Part shown: one piece after another, positions 47,881 through 57,178 of the stretch | Layout: every line of letters starts with the position of its first letter | Position numbering within the stretch: the first letter of the stretch is position 1 | Source: Roseiarcus sp963709655 | GTDB lineage: Bacteria; Pseudomonadota; Alphaproteobacteria; Rhizobiales; Beijerinckiaceae | Assembly: GCA_963709655.1 (NCBI GenBank) | Contig: CAVPXF010000007.1 | Coordinates: 1 to 64,000 of the forward strand | Direction: 5' to 3' | DNA: 64,000 nt | The notes under the pieces: model-generated | What the model saw: only the letters and a program-made list of their open reading frames with translations | Told to the model about the DNA's origin: nothing | Databases searched by the model: none | Made by a program: the position numbers and the translations under genes

Positions 47881-49404
47881 ATGGCCGCCGAGATCGAGAA
47901 GTGGGGACTGTTCGAGGCCGCGTTTTCGGGACCGAAAGACGGCAATCCGTTCGCCGACGCGACCCTCGACGCCGAGTTCTCGCTCGGCGCCCGAACCGTC
48001 CCGGCGCCCGGCTTCTATGACGGCGACGGCGTCTATCGGATCCGCTTCATGCCTGACACGGAGGGCGCGTGGAGCTACCGCACACGCTCCAATGTCAAAG
48101 CCCTCGACGACTTGAGCGGAACCTTTCGCTGCGGGGCGCCGCGAGAGCACAATCACGGCCCGGTTCGAGTGCGCAACCGCTGCCACTTCGCCTACGCCGA
48201 CGGCAAGCCCTATTTCCCCTTCGGGACGACCTGTTACGCCTGGACCCACCAGCCGCTCGAGATGCAGCGCCAGACGCTCGAGACGATGCGGGCCTCCGGC
48301 TTCAACAAGCTCAGGATGGCGGTGTTCCCCAAGCACTACATCTTCAACGAGAACGAGCCGCTTTACGACATCTACGAGCGCCGCGACGACGGCGAACTCG
48401 ATTTCGACCGGCCGAATGTCGCAGCCTTCCGCCATTTCGAGACCCAGGTCGCCGCGCTGCGGGACATCGGCATCGAGGCCGACGTCATCGTCTTCCACCC
48501 TTACGACCGCTGGGGCTATTGCGCGATGGCGCCCGACCAGGACGACCGCTATGTGCGCTATCTCGTCGCCCGCCTCGGCGCTTTTCGCAACGTCTGGTGG
48601 TCGCTCGCGAACGAATACGACTTCCTCATCGACGTGAAGCCGGTCGCGCGCTGGGACCGCTTCTTCCACATCATCGAGGAAAGCGATCCGGCGCGGCACT
48701 TGAAGTCGATCCACAACGGCGAGGAGACGATGAACTTCGACCATCGCAAGCCCTGGGTCGATCACGTCTGCATCCAGAACTGGAACGTCAAGCGCACCGC
48801 CGACTGGCGGCGCGAGTGGGGCAAGCCGATCGTCAACGACGAGCTCGAATACGAAGGCGACATCAGCCTCGCCTGGGGCAATCTGACGCCGCAGGAGCTG
48901 ACCCATCGCTTCTGGGTCACAGTGACGCGAGGCGGCTACGCCGGGCACGGCGAATGCTACGCCCATCCCCAGGACCTCCTCTGGTGGGCCAAAGGCGGCG
49001 CCCTGCGCGGGGAGAGCTGGAAGCGCGTCGCCTTCCTGCGCTCGATCATCGAGGCCGATGTCGTCAATGGCCTGACCCCGGCGCCGTCCGACGAATGGCC
49101 TTGGCAGCGCGTGTCTTGCGCGACCGACGGCGACACCCGGCTGATCTATTTCGGCGAGCATCAGCCGGCGCTGTGGGCGGCCGGCCTGCCGAAGGACCGC
49201 GGCGACTATGACGTCGACGTCATCGACGCCTGGAACATGACGATCGAACCGGCGAAGCGGGTTCCCTGTCCGGTCTATCCGCGGCTTCGGCAGCGCGGAG
49301 GCGCGCTGACCGAGTCGAAGCCGCTTGCGGCTTTCGCCGTCGAATTGCAGCCCAAGCCCTATCAGGCCATCCGCATCCGCCTTGCGCGCGCCGCGGCGCG
49401 CTAG
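47881..49404 (+). CDS. DUF5060/DUF4038 (apiosidase-like) glycoside hydrolase, cytoplasmic
   Basis: 507 residues. N-terminal DUF5060 beta domain (about 5-95, VYRIRFMPDTEGAWSYRTRS), then a (beta/alpha)8 domain of the DUF4038/apiosidase-like family (about 100-390, YFPFGTTCYAWTHQPLEMQR; GFNKLRMAVFPKHYIF), then a C-terminal beta domain. The clan-A pattern suggests Glu245 (SLANEYDF) as acid/base and Glu321 or Glu323 (VNDELEYEGD) as nucleophile. GH140 apiosidases belong to the DUF4038 group. No signal peptide is seen, so it would act on glycosides after import by the surrounding CUT1 system. The exact glycoside is unproven. Confidence 0.82.
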   Translation: MAAEIEKWGLFEAAFSGPKDGNPFADATLDAEFSLGARTVPAPGFYDGDGVYRIRFMPDTEGAWSYRTRSNVKALDDLSGTFRCGAPREHNHGPVRVRNRCHFAYADGKPYFPFGTTCYAWTHQPLEMQRQTLETMRASGFNKLRMAVFPKHYIFNENEPLYDIYERRDDGELDFDRPNVAAFRHFETQVAALRDIGIEADVIVFHPYDRWGYCAMAPDQDDRYVRYLVARLGAFRNVWWSLANEYDFLIDVKPVARWDRFFHIIEESDPARHLKSIHNGEETMNFDHRKPWVDHVCIQNWNVKRTADWRREWGKPIVNDELEYEGDISLAWGNLTPQELTHRFWVTVTRGGYAGHGECYAHPQDLLWWAKGGALRGESWKRVAFLRSIIEADVVNGLTPAPSDEWPWQRVSCATDGDTRLIYFGEHQPALWAAGLPKDRGDYDVDVIDAWNMTIEPAKRVPCPVYPRLRQRGGALTESKPLAAFAVELQPKPYQAIRIRLARAAAR

Positions 49405-49428
49405 CGCGAACTCGAGGAGGAACTCGCC

Positions 49429-50541
<1,113 letters not shown>

Positions 50542-50550
50542 CGCGTTGTA

Positions 50551-50589
50551 GGCGCGGTCGCTGACCGCGCCCGCGATCAGCGATCGCGG
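50551..50589. repeat. Two adjacent hairpins after the UgpC-type gene
   Basis: GGCGCGGTC-GCT-GACCGCGCC and CCGCGATC-AGC-GATCGCGG lie back to back. The second matches the hairpin at 9554-9576 in inverted orientation. Confidence 0.75.
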
Positions 50590-50787
50590 CTACAGGGCTT
50601 CAGCCCGCTCCAAAAAGAACGGCAGCATCTCCCGCGACGCGTCCGGTCCGCGGGCGTCGGTGAACGAGCCTTCCGGGCTGCCGCCGGACCACGCATGGCC
50701 GAGGCCGTCGATCGCCTAGGCTTCCGCATGGGGAACGCCGCGGGCGTCTGTGACGATGACGCCGGCGCCGGCGCGCCCGCCGGCGAT
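50590..50787 (-). pseudogene. Partial copy of the PHB-depolymerase-type esterase 3' end
   Basis: About 190 bp closely match 53150-53330. The translation (VTDARGVPHAEA, stop, AIDGLGHAWSGGSPEGSFTD...REMLPFFLERAEAL) has an in-frame stop at 50716-50718. It is a duplicated tail, not a gene. Confidence 0.9.
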
Positions 50788-50958
50788 GCGGACATATGGC
50801 AGGGGTGCGCAAATTGCTGGCGGATCGCCGGCGGCTCGGCGAAGGGTGATATCCGACTTCAAGCGCGCATTCTCGTCCCGCAAGAGCAAACGCCCCTCGT
50901 CCAAAGCCCGCTCGGCTTTGCGCATGTAACCGGCAACGGTGAGCGCGGCGCTGCTCAT
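50716..50958 (-). pseudogene. Truncated HEPN-domain toxin
   Basis: Starts MSSAALTVAGYMRKAERALD, the typical first helix of HEPN toxins, overlapping the upstream stop as ATGA. After about 30 residues the HEPN sequence (which should continue with the R-x4-6-H RNase motif) is replaced by the duplicated esterase tail. So only the start of the toxin remains. It was paired with the MNT antitoxin domain fused to the recombinase upstream. Confidence 0.7.
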
Positions 50959-51875
50959 AGCCGCAACCCTTCGCGCTTGATGTTCGCAATCAAGGCGGGA
51001 TTGCTGAATCGTTCGGGCTGCTGAAACTCCTCTTCCCAAAGGGGTAGAGGTGAAACCAAAACGCCTGTTTCCATCATCACGTCGAAAGCGATGCCCGCCA
51101 TATCGCCGGAGACTTCATAGCGGTCGCCGCGCTCGCCTTTGAGGATCACCGCAAGGTCGGTGTCGCTGTCCGGCGTGTGGTCGCCACGGGCGCGGCTGCC
51201 ATACACGAGCCCCTCAATCGCAGGATACTTGCCTTCGATACGCTGCATGAATACCCGCGCCGCGCGTTCCGTCTCGGCGTCGAGCACCGGTCGAGCGGTC
51301 AAGGGGAGAGGCGTGGTCTTCCCCGCCAGACGTGAAATCGTGCTCTTGCTGACGTTGAACCGGCGCACGAGGTCGGCCTGCGTCGCTGCGCCCGACGCGA
51401 GCGCCCGCAAGCCTTCGCGACGCTGCGCGGGCGTCAATTTCGGCGGGCGTCCCATATGGACGCCTCGCGCCTTGGCGCGGACGCGGCCTTCGCCGGTGCG
51501 GGCGCGGATCAACTCGCGTTCGAACTCGGCAAGCCCGCCGAGAACGGTCAACATCAAACGTCCGTGCGGCGTCGTGGTGTCCGCCCATGCGTCGCCAAGG
51601 GAACGGAAACCGGCTCCGGCCTTCGCTATCGTATCGAGGATGTTCAAGAGGTCGCGCGTCGACCGCGCCAGCCGGTCGAGACGCGTAACAAGCAAAGTGT
51701 CGCCAGCCTCGAGGGCGCGTAGCGCCTTCGCCAGCTCCCGCCGGTCGGTCTTGGCTCCGCTCGCCGTCTCGTGAAACACGGGCGCGGCTCCGGCGGCCGT
51801 CAACGCCGCAACCTGGGCGTCGAGCGTCTGCCCGTCCGTGCTGACCCGTGCATATCCGTAAATCGCCATGTGCAA
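50955..51875 (-). CDS. Serine recombinase fused to an MNT-type nucleotidyltransferase
   Basis: 306 residues. Residues 1-185 are a resolvase/invertase: catalytic Ser in YARVSTDGQTLDAQVAAL, TRLDRLARSTRDLL, and a C-terminal helix-turn-helix (ATQADLVRRFNVSKSTISRL). Residues about 200-306 are a minimal nucleotidyltransferase (VYGSRARGDHTPDSDTDLAV), the antitoxin partner of HEPN toxins. The two activities are normally separate proteins. The frame between them is continuous (TTPLPLTARPVLDAETERAA). The HEPN partner follows, overlapping by four bases, but is truncated. Confidence 0.88.
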   Translation of the reverse strand: MHMAIYGYARVSTDGQTLDAQVAALTAAGAAPVFHETASGAKTDRRELAKALRALEAGDTLLVTRLDRLARSTRDLLNILDTIAKAGAGFRSLGDAWADTTTPHGRLMLTVLGGLAEFERELIRARTGEGRVRAKARGVHMGRPPKLTPAQRREGLRALASGAATQADLVRRFNVSKSTISRLAGKTTPLPLTARPVLDAETERAARVFMQRIEGKYPAIEGLVYGSRARGDHTPDSDTDLAVILKGERGDRYEVSGDMAGIAFDVMMETGVLVSPLPLWEEEFQQPERFSNPALIANIKREGLRL

Positions 51876-52068
51876 TCATAGCAAAACCCTGCCACTTATG
51901 CAACTATCTTTCGCAACCTCTAACGCGCTGATATCATTGGGCTAGAAATTCATCCCGAAAGTCTTGAATTTTGAACGGGGGGCGCGAGCGGATACCAGCC
52001 CTTTTCAGAGTTTCGGAGTTTGTGTGCGTCGCGGTCGTCGCCCCCGCCGCCCGCGTGGGCGGGGGCTT
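51876..52068. other. Intergenic between recombinase and Fic genes
   Basis: It likely holds the recombinase promoter. No gene is seen. Confidence 0.35.
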
Positions 52069-52674
52069 TCATCGGGAGCGGTCGGGTTCGGGCGCTTGCA
52101 ACGATGCGCCTCGTTCAAGCGCCGCATGTATAGCATCGCTCATCGGCAAATACTCAGCTTCGTGGGCGTAACGCGAAGCTTTTATCCATGCGTCGGCGTC
52201 GATATGGCGCAAATCGAGCGGGTGTCCGGCGACAAGGGACAACTGCTTGAGGTAAAAAAGCTGCGTGCGGCCGTTGCCTTCGCGGAAAGGGTGAACATAG
52301 TTCACATCGCCCATGATCTGGCCTGCCTCGCGAGCAAAGCCTTCAAGCGACGATCCCTCGAAAAAGTTGGCTTTGACGATGCGGCGGTGAACATCGGCCA
52401 TGCCGTTCTGGATATATTGGCGGAAAATAAATTGCTGCCTGCCTTTGGAAATTTCGACGGTGCGAAGCTCGCCAGCCCAATCGTACACGTCCTGAAAAAG
52501 ATGGCGGTGAATCGCCCGAAGATGCGCGAGGTCGAAATCGCCAGCCGGAACACCCTCGACCGCGCGCGCGGCGACCATGCGGCGCTCGAAGGCGTCCAGT
52601 TCGTCCGCGTTCGTGATGTTCAGCTTGTTGCGAAGCGTGCTCGTGTCCGGATAGACGTAAGGATCATCCGTCAT
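52069..52674 (-). CDS. Fic-family AMP transferase (toxin)
   Basis: 201 residues. The Fic motif HPFREGNGRTQ is complete (HPFx[DE]GNGR), with catalytic His. The preceding flap (RTVEISKGRQQFIFRQYIQN) and TLRNKLNIT start are typical of class I FicT toxins, which AMPylate GyrB and ParE. The start overlaps the stop of the small gene upstream as ATGA. Target and activity are inferred from family. Confidence 0.9.
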   Translation of the reverse strand: MTDDPYVYPDTSTLRNKLNITNADELDAFERRMVAARAVEGVPAGDFDLAHLRAIHRHLFQDVYDWAGELRTVEISKGRQQFIFRQYIQNGMADVHRRIVKANFFEGSSLEGFAREAGQIMGDVNYVHPFREGNGRTQLFYLKQLSLVAGHPLDLRHIDADAWIKASRYAHEAEYLPMSDAIHAALERGASLQAPEPDRSR

Positions 52675-52889
52675 TCGGCCGCTTCAGGCGACAAAGGCCG
52701 CGTGAATTGCGCAACGATGTGGGCGCGGCGGCGCTCATGACTCCAGCCTTCGCGCTCGAACATTTCGAACATAGCGCTTTCGGCAGGCGTCAAAGGGTTG
52801 CCCTCGATCGCTTGCAAATGCTGCGCTTCAAGACGGCTCTGCGTCTCGCCAGCCGTGGCCTTGAACTTCGTCGGGGTAGCGATTTTCAT
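52671..52889 (-). CDS. Small Fic-associated antitoxin candidate
   Basis: 72 residues (QSRLEAQHLQAIEGNPLTPA). Position and overlap with the Fic gene match class I FicA antitoxins. The helix with AIEGN resembles their inhibitory helix, but the [S/T]xxxE[G/N] motif is not exact (Leu in place of Ser/Thr four before Glu), so this could be a divergent antitoxin. Function is inferred mainly from context. Confidence 0.7.
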   Translation of the reverse strand: MKIATPTKFKATAGETQSRLEAQHLQAIEGNPLTPAESAMFEMFEREGWSHERRRAHIVAQFTRPLSPEAAE

Positions 52890-53130
52890 CTTTTAATTAT
52901 AGACCAGTTTCACGTCAAAAAACAATAGCTTGTGGATCGCGAACGGCGCTTCTTTAGCCGCCGACTTTTTCACCAAAATTGTTGATATTTGAACGGCGCG
53001 ATGGCCGCTTTGGGCGGAGAATGCGCATCGAGGCAAAGCCCGCTTGCCTGCCCACTTCCGCCGTTCACGGTCGCGATCTGCGGCAGCCCTTTCACGTCGA
53101 CTCCGGACGCCGGCGCCGAGTTCCCGCCCG

Positions 53131-54353
53131 CTACGCCCCCTCCAAAAAGAACCGCAGCATCTCCCGCGACGCGTCGGGGCCGTGGGCGTCGGTGAACGAG
53201 CCTTCCGGGCTGCCGCCGGACCACGCGTGGCCGAGGCCGTCGATCGCCCAGGCTTCGGCATGGGGAACGCCGCGGGCGTCGGTGACGATGGTGCGGGTGA
53301 AGGCGCGGCCGCCGGCGACGCCGTCCAGCAACGAGCTCCTGAGCGGGCCCGGACAGGCCCGCGCGGACGTCGGCGAGGATCGCCTCGGAGTTCGATGGGT
53401 GGACCGTCGAGTCGCTTCGCCCGTGAAAGACGATGGTGCGGACGCTGCCCTTAGGCCGCCGCTTGCCCGCCGTCGGCTTCGCGCCGCCGTGCATCGCGGC
53501 GAAGGCCGAGGGCAGGTCGGCTGCGGCGCCGTGCGGCAGCCCCGAGTGGACGCCCACGGCCGCGTAAAGCTCGGGATAGGTCGCCCCGAGAGTGGCGGCC
53601 ATGGCGCCGCCGGCCGAGAGGCCCGCCACATAGACGTGCGCCGGGTCGACAGCAAACTCCGCCATGACGGCGCGGGTGAGCCCCGCGATGATCGCCGGTT
53701 CGCCTTGGTCGCGGCGCTGGTTGGCGAGATCGAACCAGTTCCAGCAGGCGGAAGGGTTGGCGCTCGACGGCTGGGCCGGATAGGCGACGATGAAGCCGCG
53801 CTCCTCGGCGAGCCGGTTCATGCCCGTGCCGACCGCGAAGTCGTCGGGCCCCTGGGTGCAGCCGTGCAGCATGACGATCAGCGGGACCGTGCGGCCCTTG
53901 GCGCTGCTCGGGACATAGAGCTTATAGTCCCTCGCGCCGGCGGCGCAGGCGAAGTGTCGAGTCGAGCCAGACTGCGCCCTCCGGCGCGGCGACGGGCGGC
54001 GTTGGCCGCAGCTCTCGCGCCGGGGCGGGCCCACGACGAAGGCCTGCGAGCTCGACCTTGCGCAGCACTCGCAAAACCTCGCCGAGCGGACGCCGCGCGC
54101 GCCCGGAAGGCCGGCGCGGCGCGTTGGCCGCGCTGGCGTTCGCTGCTTGGACAGACTGCGGCGGCGCATCCGCCGTCCCGGAGACCTTCGGCGGGGGCGA
54201 AAGCGCTTGCGCATTCGCGCGCGGATGATCCGCCGCAGGCGCGGGTTCAAATCCGGCGAGGGCGCGCTGGATGACCTTGGTGGCCTCCATCAGATTTTGC
54301 TCGCGCGTGAGCTGCAAGGCCTGGCGCATGGCGGCGCCGAAGTCGGTTTTCAT
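53131..54353 (-). pseudogene. PHB depolymerase-type esterase with two frameshifts
   Basis: N-terminus from ATG 54353 (MKTDFGAAMRQALQLTREQN; TKVIQRAL), typical of Rhizobiales PhaZ/LpqC-like esterases. The catalytic part in the next frame has LIVMLHGCTQGPDDFAVGTG and the lipase box GLSAG. The C-terminal part, in a third frame, has the catalytic His region GLGHAWSGG. Two +1 shifts (about 53945-53975 and 53322-53354) separate them. If restored, it would be about 410 residues hydrolysing 3-hydroxybutyrate polymer or related esters. Its 3' end is duplicated at 50590-50787. Confidence 0.85.
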
Positions 54354-54387
54354 GGGTGGATCCTTGTTGATGAAAAGCCAGCGGCGA

Positions 54388-54807
54388 TCAGCGGATGCGA
54401 TCGGCGAGCGCCGCCTTGAGCTCTTTGCTGGCGTGGAGGGCGCCGAGCACCGTGATGGTCTCGATCGTGGCGCGGGCGAGTTCCGGCGTGACGTCGTCGT
54501 CGATGGTGGCGAGCCCAAGCACCTGGATCTTCAGCCGGCCGCCCTCGGCCTTCACCGCCTCGAGCTCCTGCCGGCCAAAACTTCTGAGGCCGAGCTCGAG
54601 GGTGTGCCGCACGATCGACTGCCTGACGGCGTCGGTATGCGAGGCGAGCTGGTTGCGGATCGCCGTGCGGATGAAGTCGGTGCGATTGGAATAGAATCCC
54701 TCGCGCACCAGGAGATCGATATGGCCAAGATCGACGAATCCGAGATTGATCGTGATCTTCTCGCTGTCGGCCTGCCGCTCTCTGAGCTTATGAATCTCAC
54801 CGGCCAT
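54388..54807 (-). CDS. CopG-family ribbon-helix-helix regulator
   Basis: 139 residues. The N-terminal RHH region (SEKITINLGFVDLGHIDLLV; YSNRTDFIRTAIRNQL) is followed by a longer C-terminal domain. The start at 54807 is just downstream of an inverted-repeat operator. The esterase follows after 34 bp on the same strand, so this regulator probably controls itself and the esterase. Confidence 0.82.
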   Translation of the reverse strand: MAGEIHKLRERQADSEKITINLGFVDLGHIDLLVREGFYSNRTDFIRTAIRNQLASHTDAVRQSIVRHTLELGLRSFGRQELEAVKAEGGRLKIQVLGLATIDDDVTPELARATIETITVLGALHASKELKAALADRIR

Positions 54808-54810
54808 TGT

Positions 54811-54846
54811 CCATCCGTTCCATCCGTATGGATGGTATGTGGATGG
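54811..54846. promoter_or_regulatory. CCATCC/GGATGG operator array
   Basis: Four half-sites: CCATCC at 54811 and 54820, GGATGG at 54830 and 54841. The inner pair forms CCATCC-GTAT-GGATGG. Symmetric placement next to an RHH gene start suggests autoregulation. Confidence 0.65.
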
Positions 54847-55103
54847 CGTGGACAGAATTGCAAGGGCTCAGCCGGGTTTCGGGCAGCTAGAATCAGAGGG
54901 TATGCCGCAACCCGTTCGCCGGACGCGCCAAATGCTGGCGCTGATGAATCCGCTGCTCGACGCGAGGTCGTCTTCTGGACGACGGTCGACAAGGCGCCAC
55001 CCCCGGATCTTCGCCCGGAGCAGGCTTTTCCACTGGCTTATGATGTGAATACCGGCCACGCCTTACAACCTGATCGCGCCCGGTCTCGCGCCCTCGGTTC
55101 GCC

Positions 55104-55190
55104 CGCCTGTTCTTTGCCTGTTCCGACCTGATAACCGCCTGTTAGGCGCCTGTTCCTGACCTGTTAAGTCCCCTGTTCCGCGCCTGCTCC
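55104..55190. repeat. 11-bp tandem repeat, about eight units
   Basis: CCTGTT or a one-base variant recurs at 55106, 55117, 55127, 55138, 55149, 55160, 55172 and 55183, so the period is 10-12 bp, mean 11. The rest of each unit varies. A degenerate fragment of repeat A lies just left (about 54996-55035). No gene is seen in 54847-55335. Confidence 0.85.
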
Positions 55191-55335
55191 AGCCCGCAAC
55201 GAGTTCGGTTGTAAGGCAAATAACATTATGATATTACATGGCTTTTTAGATCGGCACGCCGACCGCGGGGCAAGAAACGCCCTGCTAGCAGGCAATTCAG
55301 AAGGCCACCCGCACCCGATCGGCAACCTTCGCCGA

Positions 55336-55835
55336 TCATGTCCTCGTCATCGCCACGCCTGCGCCGGCTTCCGCCGGCTGCGGCAGGGTCGCGTGCAGTT
55401 TCTGCAGGGCGTCGAGCGCAGCCTTGGTTTCGTGGGTCCACGGCGCGGCGCGGGCGCTGTCCTCGGTCAGCGCCACCGACAGAAGGAGCTGCTCGGAGGC
55501 CGCAAGCCGCTCGCCGCCGCCGTCGAACAGTTCAAGCCAGACCCGCATGCGCTTGTCGTCGTGCTCGATGAGCTGGCACACGACCGCGAGCGCCTCGCCC
55601 TCGCGCGCTTCGCGAAAATAGTGGAGCATCATCTGGAGGGTGAAGAGACTCTGGCCGCTGCGCTTGCGGGCCGCCGCGTCGAGCCCGATCCGGTCCATCA
55701 GCGCGTCGACCGAGCGGCTGAACACTAGCGCGTAAGCCGCGTCGTTCATGTGGCCGTTGTAGTCGATCCAGTCGCCGGCGACGGCGGTCGCATAAAGACC
55801 TCCAGCGGTGCGTGCGTCTTGGCGTGCGCGATCAT
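55336..55835 (-). pseudogene. Hotdog-fold acyl-CoA thioesterase, frameshift at an A3 run
   Basis: Start 55835 after a GGGGAGAG site (MIAHAKTHAPLEV). One T is missing on the coding strand at 55794-55796; adding it gives VFYATAVAGDWIDYNGHMND, the 4HBT motif including the catalytic Asp. The rest is intact to the stop at 55336. Such thioesterases occur in carnitine/betainyl-CoA and related pathways. If the run is really four bases the gene is complete, about 166 residues. Confidence 0.82.
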
Positions 55836-55921
55836 GCGTCTCTCCCCAAAGACTCCCACCGGGGCGCTTTGCGCCCCAATCCGCCGCGGAGAATGAGTCG
55901 CATCCGCATGATTTCGCCGAT

Positions 55922-56262
55922 GTGCGCAAGACGGCGGAGCCCGCCGACGTCAAGTTCGTCGTCACGCCGCTGATGGTCCTGGCGGCCTCCCTCGCCGCGC
56001 GCCGCCGGGCGACGCGTTCGGCGGCTGGCTGGTTGGCCTGCCGCTGACGTCGGGACCCGTCGCTCTGTTTCTCGCCGTCGAGCAGGGCGCGTCGTTCGCT
56101 TCGCCGGCCGCGAGCGGCTCGCTCGCTGGCGTCGCTGCTCAGGCGGCGTTTTGCGCGGTCTGGCCGCCGCCCGAGACCTGGCGAGAGGCGGCCTCGCGCC
56201 CGCCCAGGGGCGCGAAACGCGGCCCTCAAAGCGCGAGGCGGTCCCTGGCAAAACTTGGCTAG
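55922..56262 (+). pseudogene. Membrane-protein remnant (VKFVVTPLMVL type)
   Basis: Starts at GTG 55922 with VKFVVTPLMVLAASLAAR, frameshifts near 56010, then continues GDAFGGWLVGLPLTSGPVAL and FLAVEQGASFASPAAS before degrading to a stop at 56262. A full family member has several more helices, so it is both frameshifted and truncated. Function unknown. Confidence 0.6.
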
Positions 56263-56315
56263 TCCTCGTCGCCTTGTCCTCGTCCGACAGTCATGACGAT
56301 GGTCGGCAGGACCCA

Positions 56316-56855
56316 TCATCGAGCCCAGTGGTCGCCCCGACGTCCCATCATCATCATCTCGCGGGACAGGAAGCCGAACCTCCGCTTCTGCTGGTCGTCC
56401 AGGCTGGCGTAGAGCGGTTTGGCGGCGTCGGCGATCCCTTTCAGCGCCGTGCCGGCGGTCGTGAGCCGGGTCGCGATCCGGTCGAGCCGGTCGATCGGCG
56501 ACATGGACGGACCCTCCTTGCCGGCGCCGTCCTCGTCTTCGCCCATCTTCTCGGCGCGCTCCATCATGCCCTGCATGCGCGTCATGTGCATCTGGGCGAA
56601 ATCGCGCACCGCCGCTTCGAACGGCCCCCATAGCTTCTCCTGATCGGGGGTCAGCTGGAGACCGGCCTTGAGCCCCGCGAGCCGCGCGTCGAGCATCGCT
56701 TCGCGATCATCCATCCACCGCTGCATCCATTTCGGGGCGTCCGGCGCATGGGTCGCGGCCATGCCGCCGGTGGATTGTGCCTGGGCGCCGGCGGCCACAG
56801 TCAAACAGGCCGCCGCGACAAGCATGACAAGCGAACCGCGAACAGAGGGCGTCAT
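56316..56855 (-). CDS. Spy/CpxP-family periplasmic protein
   Basis: 179 residues with a signal peptide (about 1-27, LVAAACLTVAAGAQA). The mature part has WMQRWMDDREAMLDARLAGL and the LTPDQ motif of LTXXQ proteins, plus Met/Asp-rich helices. Such proteins act as periplasmic chaperones or envelope-stress sensors. The strongly methionine-rich stretches could bind metal (speculative). It has its own promoter in 56856-56980, just right of which lies the candidate small RNA. Confidence 0.85.
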   Translation of the reverse strand: MTPSVRGSLVMLVAAACLTVAAGAQAQSTGGMAATHAPDAPKWMQRWMDDREAMLDARLAGLKAGLQLTPDQEKLWGPFEAAVRDFAQMHMTRMQGMMERAEKMGEDEDGAGKEGPSMSPIDRLDRIATRLTTAGTALKGIADAAKPLYASLDDQQKRRFGFLSREMMMMGRRGDHWAR

Positions 56856-56980
56856 GATCGTTTCTCCAAGCGTGTTCCGCCAGGGCGGGGCCCGGGCGCA
56901 CGGGCGCGACTAGAAACCTGCAGAATGGAGAGTTGATGACGGCCGGCCATTTTGGCGCCGGTAAAACCTTCTTGGGCCGC

Positions 56981-57087
56981 AAAAAAGAAAGACGCGGCCG
57001 AGGGGAGCGGCCGCGTCTTCCGGGGCCGGAGCCAGGGGTGGGGCTCCGGAGGACCGAAGCTTGGGGAGGAGCTTCGGACCATTTGCA
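56981..57087 (-). ncRNA. Candidate trans-acting sRNA with three C-rich (anti-SD) hairpin loops
   Basis: Read on the minus strand from about 57087, three hairpins follow one another: stem CCGAAGCT with loop CCTCCCCA (57077-57054), stem CCGGAGCC with loop CCACCCCT (57049-57026), and a 12-bp stem AAGACGCGGCCG with loop CTCCCCT (57019-56989) ending in TCTTTTTT. The last is a full intrinsic terminator. All three loops carry a CCCC core able to pair with Shine-Dalgarno sequences. This is the design of the alphaproteobacterial cuckoo (CcsR) and alpha-r14-type sRNAs. A matching promoter lies just upstream. No ORF uses the region. Confidence 0.8.
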
Positions 57088-57094
57088 CGGCCGG

Positions 57095-57123
57095 AAACTA
57101 CGCCGCGCGGGGATGAAATTCAA
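57095..57123 (-). promoter_or_regulatory. Sigma-70-type promoter of the candidate sRNA
   Basis: On the minus strand TTGAAT (57123-57118), 17 bases, then TAGTTT (57100-57095). Spacing is ideal, and the predicted start (about 57087) lies 10 bases before the first hairpin. Confidence 0.65.
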
Positions 57124-57178
57124 ATGAACTCGCCGTAATGATCCTGTCCGAGGTCCTTTGTCGGAGACGGGAGCGCGC

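Noticed and set aside
55104..55190. CRISPR array
   Set aside because: Units are only about 11 bp with no unique spacers of 30 bp and no cas genes.
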